A stretch of DNA of 64,000 nt from Galactobacter caseinivorans. GTDB lineage: Bacteria > Actinomycetota > Actinomycetes > Actinomycetales > Micrococcaceae. The notes beneath the pieces were generated by a model, which was not told the origin of the DNA, made no database searches, and was given only the letters and a program-made list of their open reading frames with translations. Positions 33,237 through 40,797 of this stretch are shown here, one piece after another. The stretch lies in NCBI RefSeq assembly GCF_003640665.1, contig NZ_QQXL01000005.1, forward strand, positions 62,001 through 126,000, given 5' to 3'. How positions within the stretch are numbered: position 1 is the stretch's first letter; every line of letters starts with the position of its first letter. The translations under genes and the position numbers were made by a program.

Positions 33237-34711
33237 GCACATTTAAGCTGCCCGACGTCGGTGAGGGCCTCACCGAGGCGGACATCGTCTCCTGGAAGGT
33301 GTCGGTGGGTCAGAGCGTCACCGTGAACCAGGTTTTGGTGGAGATCGAGACGGCCAAGTCGCTCGTGGAGCTGCCCAGCCCCTACGCCGGCACCGTCACC
33401 GTGCTGCACGCGCAGGAGGGCCAGACCCTGGAGGTGGGCGCCCCGCTCATCGAGGTGGCAGAGGCCGGCGCGGGCAACGCGACGCCTGTGCCCGCCACCT
33501 CTGTGCCCGCCACCTCTGCGCCCAGCACATCTGTGCCCGACGCCGCTGGGTCGGGTTCTGCCGCGGCCTCACCGCCCGCCGTTGAGTCTCCCGCGACGAG
33601 CTCCGTGCCGGCCGAGTCCACTCCGGCCGAGTCCTCCCCGGGCCCGCTAGTGGGCTCCGGCCCCGTGGCGGATTCGGTCAAGCGCCGCCCCCGCGTGCGC
33701 CCCGGCCAGCGCCCTGGCCACCACGGCGCTCACGCGGCAGCGACCCCGGCGTCCGAGCCCCACCACCACCGCGCCCTGGCCAAGCCGCCGGTGCGCAAGC
33801 TGGCGCGGGAGTTGGGCGTTGACCTGTCCCAGGTGCCGCCCACCGGCGCACGGGGCGAGGTCACGCGTGAGGACCTGTCTGCCTTCGCCGATCGGCGCCT
33901 GCACACCACCGGGCTCAGCGCCCCGGCGAGCCAGGGCACTCAGCCGGCCGCGGCGTCGTCCGGCGCTTTGGCCGCCGCCTTTGGTGCCGGCTCCTGGCAG
34001 GCGCCGGCGGATTCGATTGAGCGCGTGCCCGTGAAGGGCGTGCGCAAGGCGACCGCAGCGGCCATGGTGAGCAGCGCGTTCACCGCGCCGCACGTCTCCC
34101 TCTTTGTGGACGTGGACGCCACGCGCACCATGGAGTTCGTGAAGCGGCTGAAGGGCTCGCGGGACTTCCAGGGCGTCAAGGTCACGCCGCTGCTGATCGT
34201 GGCCAAGGCAGTGCTGTGGGCCGCGGCGCGCACCCCGCAGATCAATGCGAGTTGGGTGCAGACCGAGCAGGGCGCGGAGATCCAGATCAAGAGTTTTGTG
34301 AACCTCGGCATCGCCGCCGCGACCCCGCGCGGGCTTGTGGTGCCCAACGTCAAGGATGCGCAGGAGCTGAGCCTGCGGGAGTTGGCGCTGGCCCTGGAGC
34401 ACCTGGGTGCCACGGCGCGGGACGGCAAGACCAGCCCCGCAGACATGCGCGATGGCACCGTCACGATCACCAACGTTGGCGCCCTTGGCGTGGACACCGG
34501 AACCCCGATCCTGAACCCGGGTGAGGTCGCGATTGTGGCCTTTGGCACCGTGCGTGAGCGCCCCTGGGTGGTGGACGGGCAGGTGGTCCCGCGCTTCGTC
34601 ACCACAGTGGGCGGCTCCTTTGATCACCGCGTGGTGGACGGGGATCAGTGCGCCCGGTTCCTGGCGGACGTGGCCTCCATCCTGGAGGAGCCGGCGCTGC
34701 TGCTGGATTGA
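33233..34711 (+). CDS. bkdC: Dihydrolipoamide acyltransferase (E2)
   Basis: 492 residues. Lipoyl domain 1-80 with lipoylated Lys42 in '[13 protein letters not shown]'; a long Pro/Ala/Thr/Ser linker (80-180) containing a PATS repeat; peripheral-subunit-binding domain around '[21 protein letters not shown]'; catalytic domain from about 255 with the transferase motif '[11 protein letters not shown]' (His465). It transfers acyl groups from E1 to CoA. No E3 (lipoamide dehydrogenase) follows, so the complex must borrow one from elsewhere. The His-rich stretch '[12 protein letters not shown]' before the binding domain is unusual. Confidence 0.93.
   Translation: MSTFKLPDVGEGLTEADIVSWKVSVGQSVTVNQVLVEIETAKSLVELPSPYAGTVTVLHAQEGQTLEVGAPLIEVAEAGAGNATPVPATSVPATSAPSTSVPDAAGSGSAAASPPAVESPATSSVPAESTPAESSPGPLVGSGPVADSVKRRPRVRPGQRPGHHGAHAAATPASEPHHHRALAKPPVRKLARELGVDLSQVPPTGARGEVTREDLSAFADRRLHTTGLSAPASQGTQPAAASSGALAAAFGAGSWQAPADSIERVPVKGVRKATAAAMVSSAFTAPHVSLFVDVDATRTMEFVKRLKGSRDFQGVKVTPLLIVAKAVLWAAARTPQINASWVQTEQGAEIQIKSFVNLGIAAATPRGLVVPNVKDAQELSLRELALALEHLGATARDGKTSPADMRDGTVTITNVGALGVDTGTPILNPGEVAIVAFGTVRERPWVVDGQVVPRFVTTVGGSFDHRVVDGDQCARFLADVASILEEPALLLD
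33487..33545 (+). repeat. 15-bp tandem repeat in the E2 linker
   Basis: Units tgtgcccgccacctc (about 33488, 33503) and variants (33518, 33533) encode [10 protein letters not shown] repeats; the last runs into the dispersed motif at 33534. Confidence 0.7.
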
Positions 34712-34737
34712 GTGGTGGGGGCGCGCCCTGCCCGGCG

Positions 34738-35481
34738 CTACTTTGACGAGGCCCGCAGGGCCCGGTCAAGGAGCTCGACGACGCGCGTCTGGCCGGCGCG
34801 CTGGGCTAGTTGGCGGGGCGTGGCGCCGTCGGCATCCGCCTTGGCCGGGTCTGCGCCTGCCTCCAGGAGGAGCCGCACCGTGGTGACGTGGTCCGCGTCG
34901 CCGTCGCCCAGCACAATGGCCTCCAGGAGCGCCGTCCAGCCCAACTGGTTCACGTGATCCACGGGCACGCCCGCCTTGAGCAGGATCCGAACCGTGCTCA
35001 CGTGGGCGTGCTCGCTCGCGGGAATGAGGGCGGTTCCGCCGTAGCGATTGGTGGACTTCACGTCCGCGCCGTGTTTCAGGGTGGCCTCCAGGATGGTGTC
35101 CAGCCCCTCCGCTCCGGCGTAGAGGAAGGCAGAATCCTGCAGCTCGTCCTTGGCGTCGGGGTCCGCCCCGGCCTCCAGCAGCGCCACGGCGGCGCGGCTC
35201 TTGTTTGCCTTGGTGGCGGCGACGAGCGGCGTGGCGCCTTTCTCGCCCTTGCTCTCCAACCCCGCGCCCTCCTTGAGGGCCGCGCGGACCGCCGCCGCAT
35301 CGTCGAGCTCAATGGCGCGCGTCAGCTTCTCTTGTGCCGCAAGGTTGGAGGTGCCCGGCGACGCAGCGGAGCCCGTGCCACCGGCTTCCACTGTGCAGGC
35401 CGTCATCGCCAGGGCGCCGAGCAGCAGAAGCGGTGCGCTCAGGAGGCGCCAGGGCCAAGGGCGGGAGTTGTTCACGGGCAT
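34738..35481 (-). CDS. Ankyrin-repeat lipoprotein
   Basis: 247 residues. Signal peptide with lipobox (AMTAC), then five or six ankyrin repeats from about residue 50 ('GATPLVAATKANKSRAAVALLEAGADPDA', shortened here in meaning: T-P-L-V...A...G-A-D pattern repeated), so it is likely a lipid-anchored protein-binding scaffold outside the membrane. AGGAG precedes ATG 35481; the longer upstream frame lacks a signal. It converges on the E2 gene with 26 bp between stops. Binding partner unknown; exported ankyrin proteins sometimes accompany catalases or effectors, neither found here. Confidence 0.8.
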   Translation of the reverse strand: MPVNNSRPWPWRLLSAPLLLLGALAMTACTVEAGGTGSAASPGTSNLAAQEKLTRAIELDDAAAVRAALKEGAGLESKGEKGATPLVAATKANKSRAAVALLEAGADPDAKDELQDSAFLYAGAEGLDTILEATLKHGADVKSTNRYGGTALIPASEHAHVSTVRILLKAGVPVDHVNQLGWTALLEAIVLGDGDADHVTTVRLLLEAGADPAKADADGATPRQLAQRAGQTRVVELLDRALRASSK

Positions 35482-35629
35482 GGGACTCCTGCGGTGGGTG
35501 GGTCGGGGACGAGGACGTGCCCGTTGCGCAGAAGCTACACGGAAAACGGCGACGCCCGCACCTTCCGCACACGAGTGGCGGAGGGTGCAGGCGTGGCTGG
35601 CGTGGCCCGAGCCGGCGCTGGCGACCCGA

Positions 35630-36238
35630 TCAAGCGTTGGCGACGGTGAAGCGCTGCTCGCGGTGCTTGGGGGACTCCAGCTCATCCAGGGCGGCGGCGG
35701 CAAAGGTGTCTGCGGAGACAAAGTCGCCCGCGGGCTGGTTGGAGCCAAGCACGTACTCGGTGCGCTCGCCCGGGGCGATGGCGGGGGCCGGGGCCAGCAT
35801 GACCCAATCCAGGCCGGAGGAGGACTGGTAGGTGAGCAGGACGTTGGCGAAGGTGTCCGCCTCCGCCTTGTAGGCGGCGGGGAAACCCTCGGTGTCCTTG
35901 AGCATCACGCCGTCCGGGGTCTGCGTGGCGCCTGCGCCACCCACCACAAAGAGGCGGGCCGGGATGGAGGTCTCGGCGATCTCGTCATGCAGCTCGCGGA
36001 ACTCGTCGTGGGCGGAGCCGTCGCGAGGGGACGGGATGGAGAGCACCACGGCGTCGTTCTGGCTGGCGATCACGGTGTAGTTCTCCAGGTCGGAGAGGTT
36101 GCCGGCCACGGTGGAGACGGCGCCGGGGACCTCGGTGCCGGAGCGGGTGATTGCGGTGACCTCGTGGCCGCGGGCGATGGCCTCTGCAGCAATGCGGCTG
36201 CCGACCATTCCGGTGGCGCCATAGACAGCAATCTTCAT
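35630..36238 (-). CDS. NAD(P)-binding Rossmann-fold protein (NmrA/SDR-a type)
   Basis: 202 residues. Dinucleotide-binding motif 'IAVYGATGMVGSRIAAEAIARGHEVTAITR' at the N-terminus, then 'NDAVVLSIPSP' and 'LFVVGGAGA', as in NAD(P)H-binding proteins annotated as epimerase-like reductases. A catalytic YxxxK is present only in weak form ('YKAEAD'). AAGGAG precedes ATG 36238. Divergent from the HxlR regulator gene with the start codons 135 bp apart; HxlR-reductase pairs often respond to quinones or aldehydes, so that control is likely (inference). Confidence 0.85.
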   Translation of the reverse strand: MKIAVYGATGMVGSRIAAEAIARGHEVTAITRSGTEVPGAVSTVAGNLSDLENYTVIASQNDAVVLSIPSPRDGSAHDEFRELHDEIAETSIPARLFVVGGAGATQTPDGVMLKDTEGFPAAYKAEADTFANVLLTYQSSSGLDWVMLAPAPAIAPGERTEYVLGSNQPAGDFVSADTFAAAALDELESPKHREQRFTVANA

Positions 36239-36327
36239 GGGGAACTCCTTGTGCTGGGTGGGCGCGCTGGGCGCCGCACGGTGGGTGCTGGTGGCCGTGG
36301 GGAATGTTCCCTGCGGCGATGCTTTGA

Positions 36328-36363
36328 TAGTACCCACTAGATACCGAGTACCTCAACGTACTA
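36328..36363. promoter_or_regulatory. HxlR operator candidate with TAGTAC/GTACTA inverted sites
   Basis: TAGTAC (36328-36333) and GTACTA (36358-36363) flank a third GTAC (36347-36350) in the divergent promoter region, 10 bp before the HxlR ATG. Spaced GTAC half-sites suggest dimer binding. Confidence 0.5.
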
Positions 36364-36373
36364 AGGTACCCAT

Positions 36374-36760
36374 ATGGATACTTTTGTGGACCAGCAGGGA
36401 TCCGAGCTGGCCTTCAATGTGATGGACCAGTTTTGCCCCTCCCGGGTGGTGCTGCAGCGGATCGGCGACAAGTGGACGCCCTTGGTGTTCCAAGCCCTGA
36501 AGCAAGGGGTGCTGCGCTTCTCCGAGCTGCGCTCCGCGATCGGGGGAGTGACGCCCAAGGTCCTGACCCAGACCCTGCGCTCGCTGGAGCGTGACGGCCT
36601 GGTCTCACGCACCGTCTACGCCGAGGTGCCCCCGCGCGTGGAATACCGCCTCACCGAACTGGGCGTCTCACTGCTGGAGCCCTTGGACGCGGTTCGCGCC
36701 TGGGCGGAGACCCACGCGGGCTCGGTTCTGACCTCGCGGGATGCGTTCGACGACGCCTGA
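36374..36760 (+). CDS. HxlR family winged-helix transcriptional regulator
   Basis: 128 residues. The HxlR signature is clear: 'CPSRVVLQRIGDKWTPLVFQALKQGVLRFSELRSAIGGVTPKVLTQTLRSLERDGLVSR' in outline, with Cys in the N-terminal part as a possible redox sensor. Usually a dimeric regulator of a divergent oxidoreductase, here the NAD(P)-binding protein. ATG 36374 follows directly on the GTAC-rich operator, which argues for autoregulation. Confidence 0.92.
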   Translation: MDTFVDQQGSELAFNVMDQFCPSRVVLQRIGDKWTPLVFQALKQGVLRFSELRSAIGGVTPKVLTQTLRSLERDGLVSRTVYAEVPPRVEYRLTELGVSLLEPLDAVRAWAETHAGSVLTSRDAFDDA

Positions 36761-36801
36761 TCGGCTTGGGTGCCCGGCCGTTACTTCTCGCATGGCGGGT
36801 C

Positions 36802-37458
36802 TCAGTAGGAAGAGGCGAATCGCAGGAGGGGAGCATCTTGCGCGGTGCCGGTGAACGGTCGGCGCGTGACGAGGAGAATGGCTACTGCTAAGAGGCATGC
36901 GCCCAGGCTGACATAGGCCACGGCCCCAGTCATCCCCTCACCGGTCCACCAGCTGCGAGACAACAGCCACGCCCAGGGGCGTAGCCCCGTCTCCTGACTC
37001 CTGCCGAAGAGAGTGACCAGTACGAGGTAGAGGACGGGCAGGCTTCCGGAGACCGGATGGGAGCTGAGCCACCGTGCGGCCATGGCGATGATGGCCATCG
37101 CTGTTGCGGTTGAGGCCACGTAGGCCATCTCGGTGAGCGGCATGCGCCCTAGCGCTAAGACGAGCACCGCGGCCCCGGAGTACAACGCCACCGCAGCGAA
37201 CTGTAACGCGATGCTGTGAGCGATGACGTTGCGTGCTTGGGACCTGACGCCTCTCGGTTCTCCTGCCCGGGCCACACCGGAGGCCACGACGGCCAGGAGC
37301 ACTGCCCCCACAACGGGAGCGGGCAGCGTGGATCGCAGTCCGCGCGGCACAAAGGGGATCTCTAGGTCGACGCCGCTCAGCACAGCCGCAACCGCGCCGC
37401 ACAACACCGCCCCCACCCACATCCACCCGGCATGTCGAGCCGCCAGCGCCCATCTCAC
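36802..37458 (-). CDS. Membrane protein, permease-like component of bacteriocin-type ABC locus
   Basis: 218 residues with about six membrane segments; no family recognised. GTG 37458 overlaps the stop of the upstream membrane gene (GTGA), matching the coupling seen elsewhere; an ATG at 37494 would overlap the other gene by 40 nt. As the last gene of the bacteriocin-like cluster it may form the exporter or immunity permease with the 444-residue protein. Its frame is intact, unlike the two genes at the head of the operon. Confidence 0.6.
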   Translation of the reverse strand: MRWALAARHAGWMWVGAVLCGAVAAVLSGVDLEIPFVPRGLRSTLPAPVVGAVLLAVVASGVARAGEPRGVRSQARNVIAHSIALQFAAVALYSGAAVLVLALGRMPLTEMAYVASTATAMAIIAMAARWLSSHPVSGSLPVLYLVLVTLFGRSQETGLRPWAWLLSRSWWTGEGMTGAVAYVSLGACLLAVAILLVTRRPFTGTAQDAPLLRFASSY

Positions 37459-38789
37459 GGCAGCCCCAACTCGGCCGCGGAGGGCACAGAGCATCGCGAC
37501 AAAGCCTCGTAGGTGGCGCTCACAGCCCGCTTCTTGGCCGTTGGTTCAGCAGCTCGCACCTCACGCCAGGCTTTGAAGGCGGCGCCCGTGCCTTGGAAGT
37601 CCTCCAAGGAGAGCGCGGCGGGGGGCTGGGTGCCGAAGCTACGCGCCAGCTCGGACTCGGCCCAGCTTTCAAGGGCGAGCGCCCAATCGAACCTCTCGAT
37701 GTTTGCTTCGCCGTCACCTCCCCCGTTGTTGCCGCAGTCCTGATTTTGGATCGCCACGCTGAAGGTGCTCGCCACAGAGTGCAACACTGGCTCCCTGTCC
37801 ATCCACGGTTCCACCACCACGTTGGCCACTCCGTCCTCGCTCAGCACCATGGCGCCCACGTCGCTGGAGCGCACCTGGCGCACGGCGGGAAGGCCCAGTG
37901 CTTCGAGGGAACGGAACGCCTCGGCGATGTCCGCCCGGTGATCCGCGCGGCTGAGCTGGATGTCATTAAGGCACACGCTTGGATTGTTGTCGTCGCAGGG
38001 CGAGTCGCTGGCCGGGAGGGCGAGCAGGGGGCTGTATCCGAGGGGGGCGGCCAGGCTCAGTGACGCTCCCACAACCATCCCCAGGGCCAACGCCGCGGCA
38101 ACACTGCGCTGGAGCCCGGCCTTGGTCAGCTTGAGCTTGGGGCGTCCCTTGGGTACGAGCAGGAGCAGCGGAAGGAGCGCGAGCGCAGAGAAGATCGCCA
38201 ATACCCAAAGCGCTCGCGGGTCCAGAGTCGTGGTGGCGGTGCAACAACCCGAGATCGCGGGCCCTGAGAGGTAGCGCAAGGGTGCGAACGGCGAAGTCCA
38301 CGTGAATCCGAGCCAGCCATAGGACAGCAGCAGGGCCAATGGCACCGCGAGGAAGACGCGTAGAGACCTTCCCAGCAAGTATCCAATGAGGGAGTGGAAC
38401 GGCAAGGGCAGCCACAGGGCGAGGATTAGCCACCAGGGGAACGTGTCCGGGGCCGGACCGGCCTTCGCAAGAAGGAATGCCGCACCGCAGAGCTGGATGA
38501 TCGCCCCTGCCGCTACGCCTGGCCAGATTCTGGCCAAGACCACTAAGGCGGCAGGGCGGGTCGTCGCTTCCAAGGGTCCGGTGGCCTTGCGGTCCCAGCC
38601 GCCTTCGATCGCCGCAGAGACGCTCGCAACGCCGCAGCTCATGATCAGAAGCAGCGCGGTCCACGCCACGGCTGCTTCGCGATGCGCCTCAAACTGACGA
38701 ACGTCGGCAAACGATTGAATGTAAACCACGGCGAGGGCCAGGCCCACGAGACCGAGCAGCCAAGCCGGGCGCTTCTTCCAGGGGAGCAT
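37455..38789 (-). CDS. Membrane protein, large component of bacteriocin-type ABC locus
   Basis: 444 residues. About seven membrane segments in residues 10-260, then an exported C-terminal domain with 'DSPCDDNNPSVCLND' and 'QNQDCGNNGG' (Cys pairs that could form disulfides). Layout resembles the ABC-type membrane proteins found beside secreted bacteriocins of lactococcin-972-like clusters, but assignment is from context only. The start ATG directly follows the ATPase stop (TAGATG). The frame is intact, and whether it works without the broken ATPase is doubtful. Confidence 0.6.
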   Translation of the reverse strand: MLPWKKRPAWLLGLVGLALAVVYIQSFADVRQFEAHREAAVAWTALLLIMSCGVASVSAAIEGGWDRKATGPLEATTRPAALVVLARIWPGVAAGAIIQLCGAAFLLAKAGPAPDTFPWWLILALWLPLPFHSLIGYLLGRSLRVFLAVPLALLLSYGWLGFTWTSPFAPLRYLSGPAISGCCTATTTLDPRALWVLAIFSALALLPLLLLVPKGRPKLKLTKAGLQRSVAAALALGMVVGASLSLAAPLGYSPLLALPASDSPCDDNNPSVCLNDIQLSRADHRADIAEAFRSLEALGLPAVRQVRSSDVGAMVLSEDGVANVVVEPWMDREPVLHSVASTFSVAIQNQDCGNNGGGDGEANIERFDWALALESWAESELARSFGTQPPAALSLEDFQGTGAAFKAWREVRAAEPTAKKRAVSATYEALSRCSVPSAAELGLP

Positions 38790-39544
38790 CTAGAAGTCGC
38801 CTTCCATGACGCTGACGTAAGCGGCCGTCAGCCGCTGTTGGTCACTGCCCGCACTCTCCGGCGCCCGAATCAAGAACTCGTCAAGAGTGCCGTCAAACGC
38901 CACGGCCCCACGCCGCATCACTACCACGCGGTCCACGAAACTCTCGATGCCGGCCGTGTCGTGCGTGGACATCACCGTGATTCGGTCGGCCCCGCCGGCG
39001 CGCAGCACCTCGGTGAAGCGTTCACGCTGCGCCATGTCTAGCCCGACGGTTGGCTCATCAAGCAGGAGCACGTCGGCATCGTGGACGTAGGCGCCGGCCA
39101 ATCCCAGGCGCTGAGTTTGCCCTCCAGAGAGGGAGGCGGCAGGCCGCACCGCGAGATCCTCCAGGCCGGCAAGCTTAAGCGCTTCAGGGGCCCGCAGTTT
39201 GGCCTCCCGTGCGGGCATGCCTTTCAGCCACCCCGAGTACTCCACGTGTTCTAGGACGCTCAGCCCACCCACTGGGCTGAATGCCTGCGGCACCCAGGAA
39301 ACCCGACGCAAGTATTCCTTGCGCCGGGCACCGAGCGGCGACTGCCCCTCGCTGATCTGTAGCGCAATCCGGCCGTCTGATGGCTTGAGTACCCCTGCGA
39401 GTAACCCCAACTACGTGGACTTGCCTGCGCCATTGGGTCCCAAAGGAGGGTTACTCCGGGCCCGAATTCAACCGAGACTGCTTGAAGTACGCTCCGGGAA
39501 CGTGAGTAACCAAAGCAGATCCCCGCGAGGGATAGGGCTGGCAT
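38790..39544 (-). pseudogene. ABC transporter ATPase, disrupted by frameshift and amber codon
   Basis: The N-terminal part starts at ATG 39544 ('MPALSLAGICFGYSRSRSVL') and stays in frame to about 39436, where a 1-nt shift is needed to reach the Walker A motif GPNGAGKST. The next codon is TAG (39411-39413), where related ATPases have Leu. Beyond it the rest is open: Q-loop 'VPQAFSPVGGL', signature LSGGQTQR, Walker B VLLLDEP, switch His in 'STHDTAGIE'. Both lesions lie within about 30 nt. The start overlaps the upstream peptide-gene stop (TGATG). A sequencing error could explain the shift but less easily the amber. Confidence 0.8.
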
Positions 39545-39958
39545 CAGAAGTACTGCACCACCTTAGAAGCGCTGAATTTGCGTCCGCTGGACTCCCCGTT
39601 GATCTTGTCCAGCGTGAAGTGGTAGCGGTCCGAGCGCGTCATTTCACCCCAGTTTGCAGTACCGCAGGCAACCGTTCGGGTACCCATGCTCTGGTCGGGG
39701 AGCCAGCCCATCTCGTTATAGAGGTTCATTGTGACGTTGTGGAACCTACTATCGCCCACCTGCGAACATCCGGACAGGACCGTGCGAGTGGACGCGCGGT
39801 CGTTGTGACTGTACTGCCAGGCTCTGGAGGAATGGCCTGTAGCCCACCCTGAAATATTGGACGTCCAGCTTCCTTCCGCCATGGCCGGCGCGGCCAGACT
39901 AACTGCAATTGTCAGCGCCGCCGCCGCGGCTGTGCTTGATCTTTAATGCAAGGTGCAT
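39544..39958 (-). pseudogene. Secreted bacteriocin-like peptide gene, frameshifted in the signal peptide
   Basis: A good start (AGGAG, 6 nt, ATG 39958) opens a frame that ends after 19 codons. Removing one A from the run in TTAAAG gives MHLALRSSTAAAAALTIAVS followed by LAAPAMA, a classic signal peptide, joined to an open frame of about 110 mature residues 'EGSWTSNISGWATGHSSRAW...'. The mature part has two Cys and W/G/Y-rich motifs, in the manner of lactococcin-972-type bacteriocins, but identity is not proven. It heads an operon with an ABC ATPase and two membrane proteins. The single-base insertion in an A-run could be a phase-variation site, decay, or a sequencing error. Confidence 0.6.
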
Positions 39959-39974
39959 AACAATCTCCTGGACT

Positions 39975-40005
39975 AGTATCCCGTTGGTGCATATGCGATT
40001 GACAA
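39975..40005 (-). promoter_or_regulatory. Possible promoter of the bacteriocin-like operon
   Basis: Minus-strand TTGTCA (plus 40000-40005) and GATACT (39975-39980) are spaced 19 bp, longer than ideal. They lie 16-47 bp before the peptide start in AT-rich DNA. The rest of 39959-40221 holds no recognisable gene. Confidence 0.3.
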
Positions 40006-40221
40006 TACTGAAAAAATACGCCGCTCGGTAGCCCTGGTCCCAAAGTCGCCCGGAATGCGCTTGCCCCGGCCTGCACCGCATAACCGTTTCGCTGGTGATT
40101 CTCGCTGCGCCCACCTTCTCGGTTCTCCGGCACGGTACTGATGAAAGTACGTCCAAGAGCAGCGGTAAAGGACTCTTCTTTTGCGGTGCCAACCTTCGCA
40201 CCGGGGTGTGACCCGCCTGCG

Positions 40222-40671
40222 CTACCGAGCGTCGTCGGGCATCGATGCCTGCCCAGCCTGCCCCGACGCGGCGGTGGCGCGCGTCGCATCGCGGCGCTTA
40301 ACCCAGGCCAGCACATCAGCGGAGAGGAAGCGCCGGTGCGATCCGCGATACGTCACCGGGATCTCCCCGGCGTCCGTCAAGTTGCGCAGATAGGTCTGCG
40401 AGATCCCCGCCAGCCGCGCGGCTTGCGAGGTATTGAGCCAGGACTGCGCGGAGGCCAGCTCCACGCCGTCGCCCTGTGCCAGCCGCCGCAGAACGTCCTG
40501 AACGGCAGCCAGTGCAGCGTCCGGCAGGCGGAAAGAGGTCCCGTCCACAACCACGGTTACGTCGCCGGCGGCCCCGGGTTGTCCCAGTGCCTGGCGCAGG
40601 GACGCAGCTTGCTCGGCAGGCAACGGGTCAATGCGGGTGTGGTGGCCCAGCGCGGTCAGAGGTTGAGGCAT
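40222..40671 (-). CDS. Excisionase-family / antitoxin-like DNA-binding protein
   Basis: 149 residues. The second half is a MerR-like winged helix of the excisionase type: 'LNTSQAARLAGISQTYLRNLTDAGEIPVTYRGSHRRFLSADVLAWV' in outline; the N-terminal half ('PLPAEQAASLRQALGQPG', 'VDGTSFRLPDAALAAVQDVL') matches proteins that act as antitoxins to PIN-domain toxins. No PIN gene follows; the next 260 bp are non-coding, so the toxin seems lost or never present. GGAG precedes ATG 40671. Its C-terminal codons include the dispersed motif at 40230. Confidence 0.7.
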   Translation of the reverse strand: MPQPLTALGHHTRIDPLPAEQAASLRQALGQPGAAGDVTVVVDGTSFRLPDAALAAVQDVLRRLAQGDGVELASAQSWLNTSQAARLAGISQTYLRNLTDAGEIPVTYRGSHRRFLSADVLAWVKRRDATRATAASGQAGQASMPDDAR

Positions 40672-40738
40672 GGCTCCATTGGACCCGAGTACCGTCCGCG
40701 GACCAAGTCCTGTGACTCGGGAGCGCGTGATGCAACAA

Positions 40739-40773
40739 CGCCGGGGCCGGACCTGTGTGGTCCGGCCCCGGCG
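40739..40773 (-). terminator. Terminator downstream of the CycA-like permease
   Basis: Perfect 14-bp stem (40739-40752 with 40760-40773), 7-nt loop, 25 nt after the permease stop; no U-tract. Confidence 0.75.
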
Positions 40774-40797
40774 GGGTGATTCAGGTTCAGCGGTGGG

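Noticed and set aside
40222-40671. Phage excisionase with integrase
   Set aside because: No integrase or attachment site is seen; the N-terminal half fits the antitoxin-type family better.
40141-40779. 212-codon plus-strand frame over the excisionase-like gene
   Set aside because: Antisense shadow; the minus frame has a clear HTH domain and start signals.
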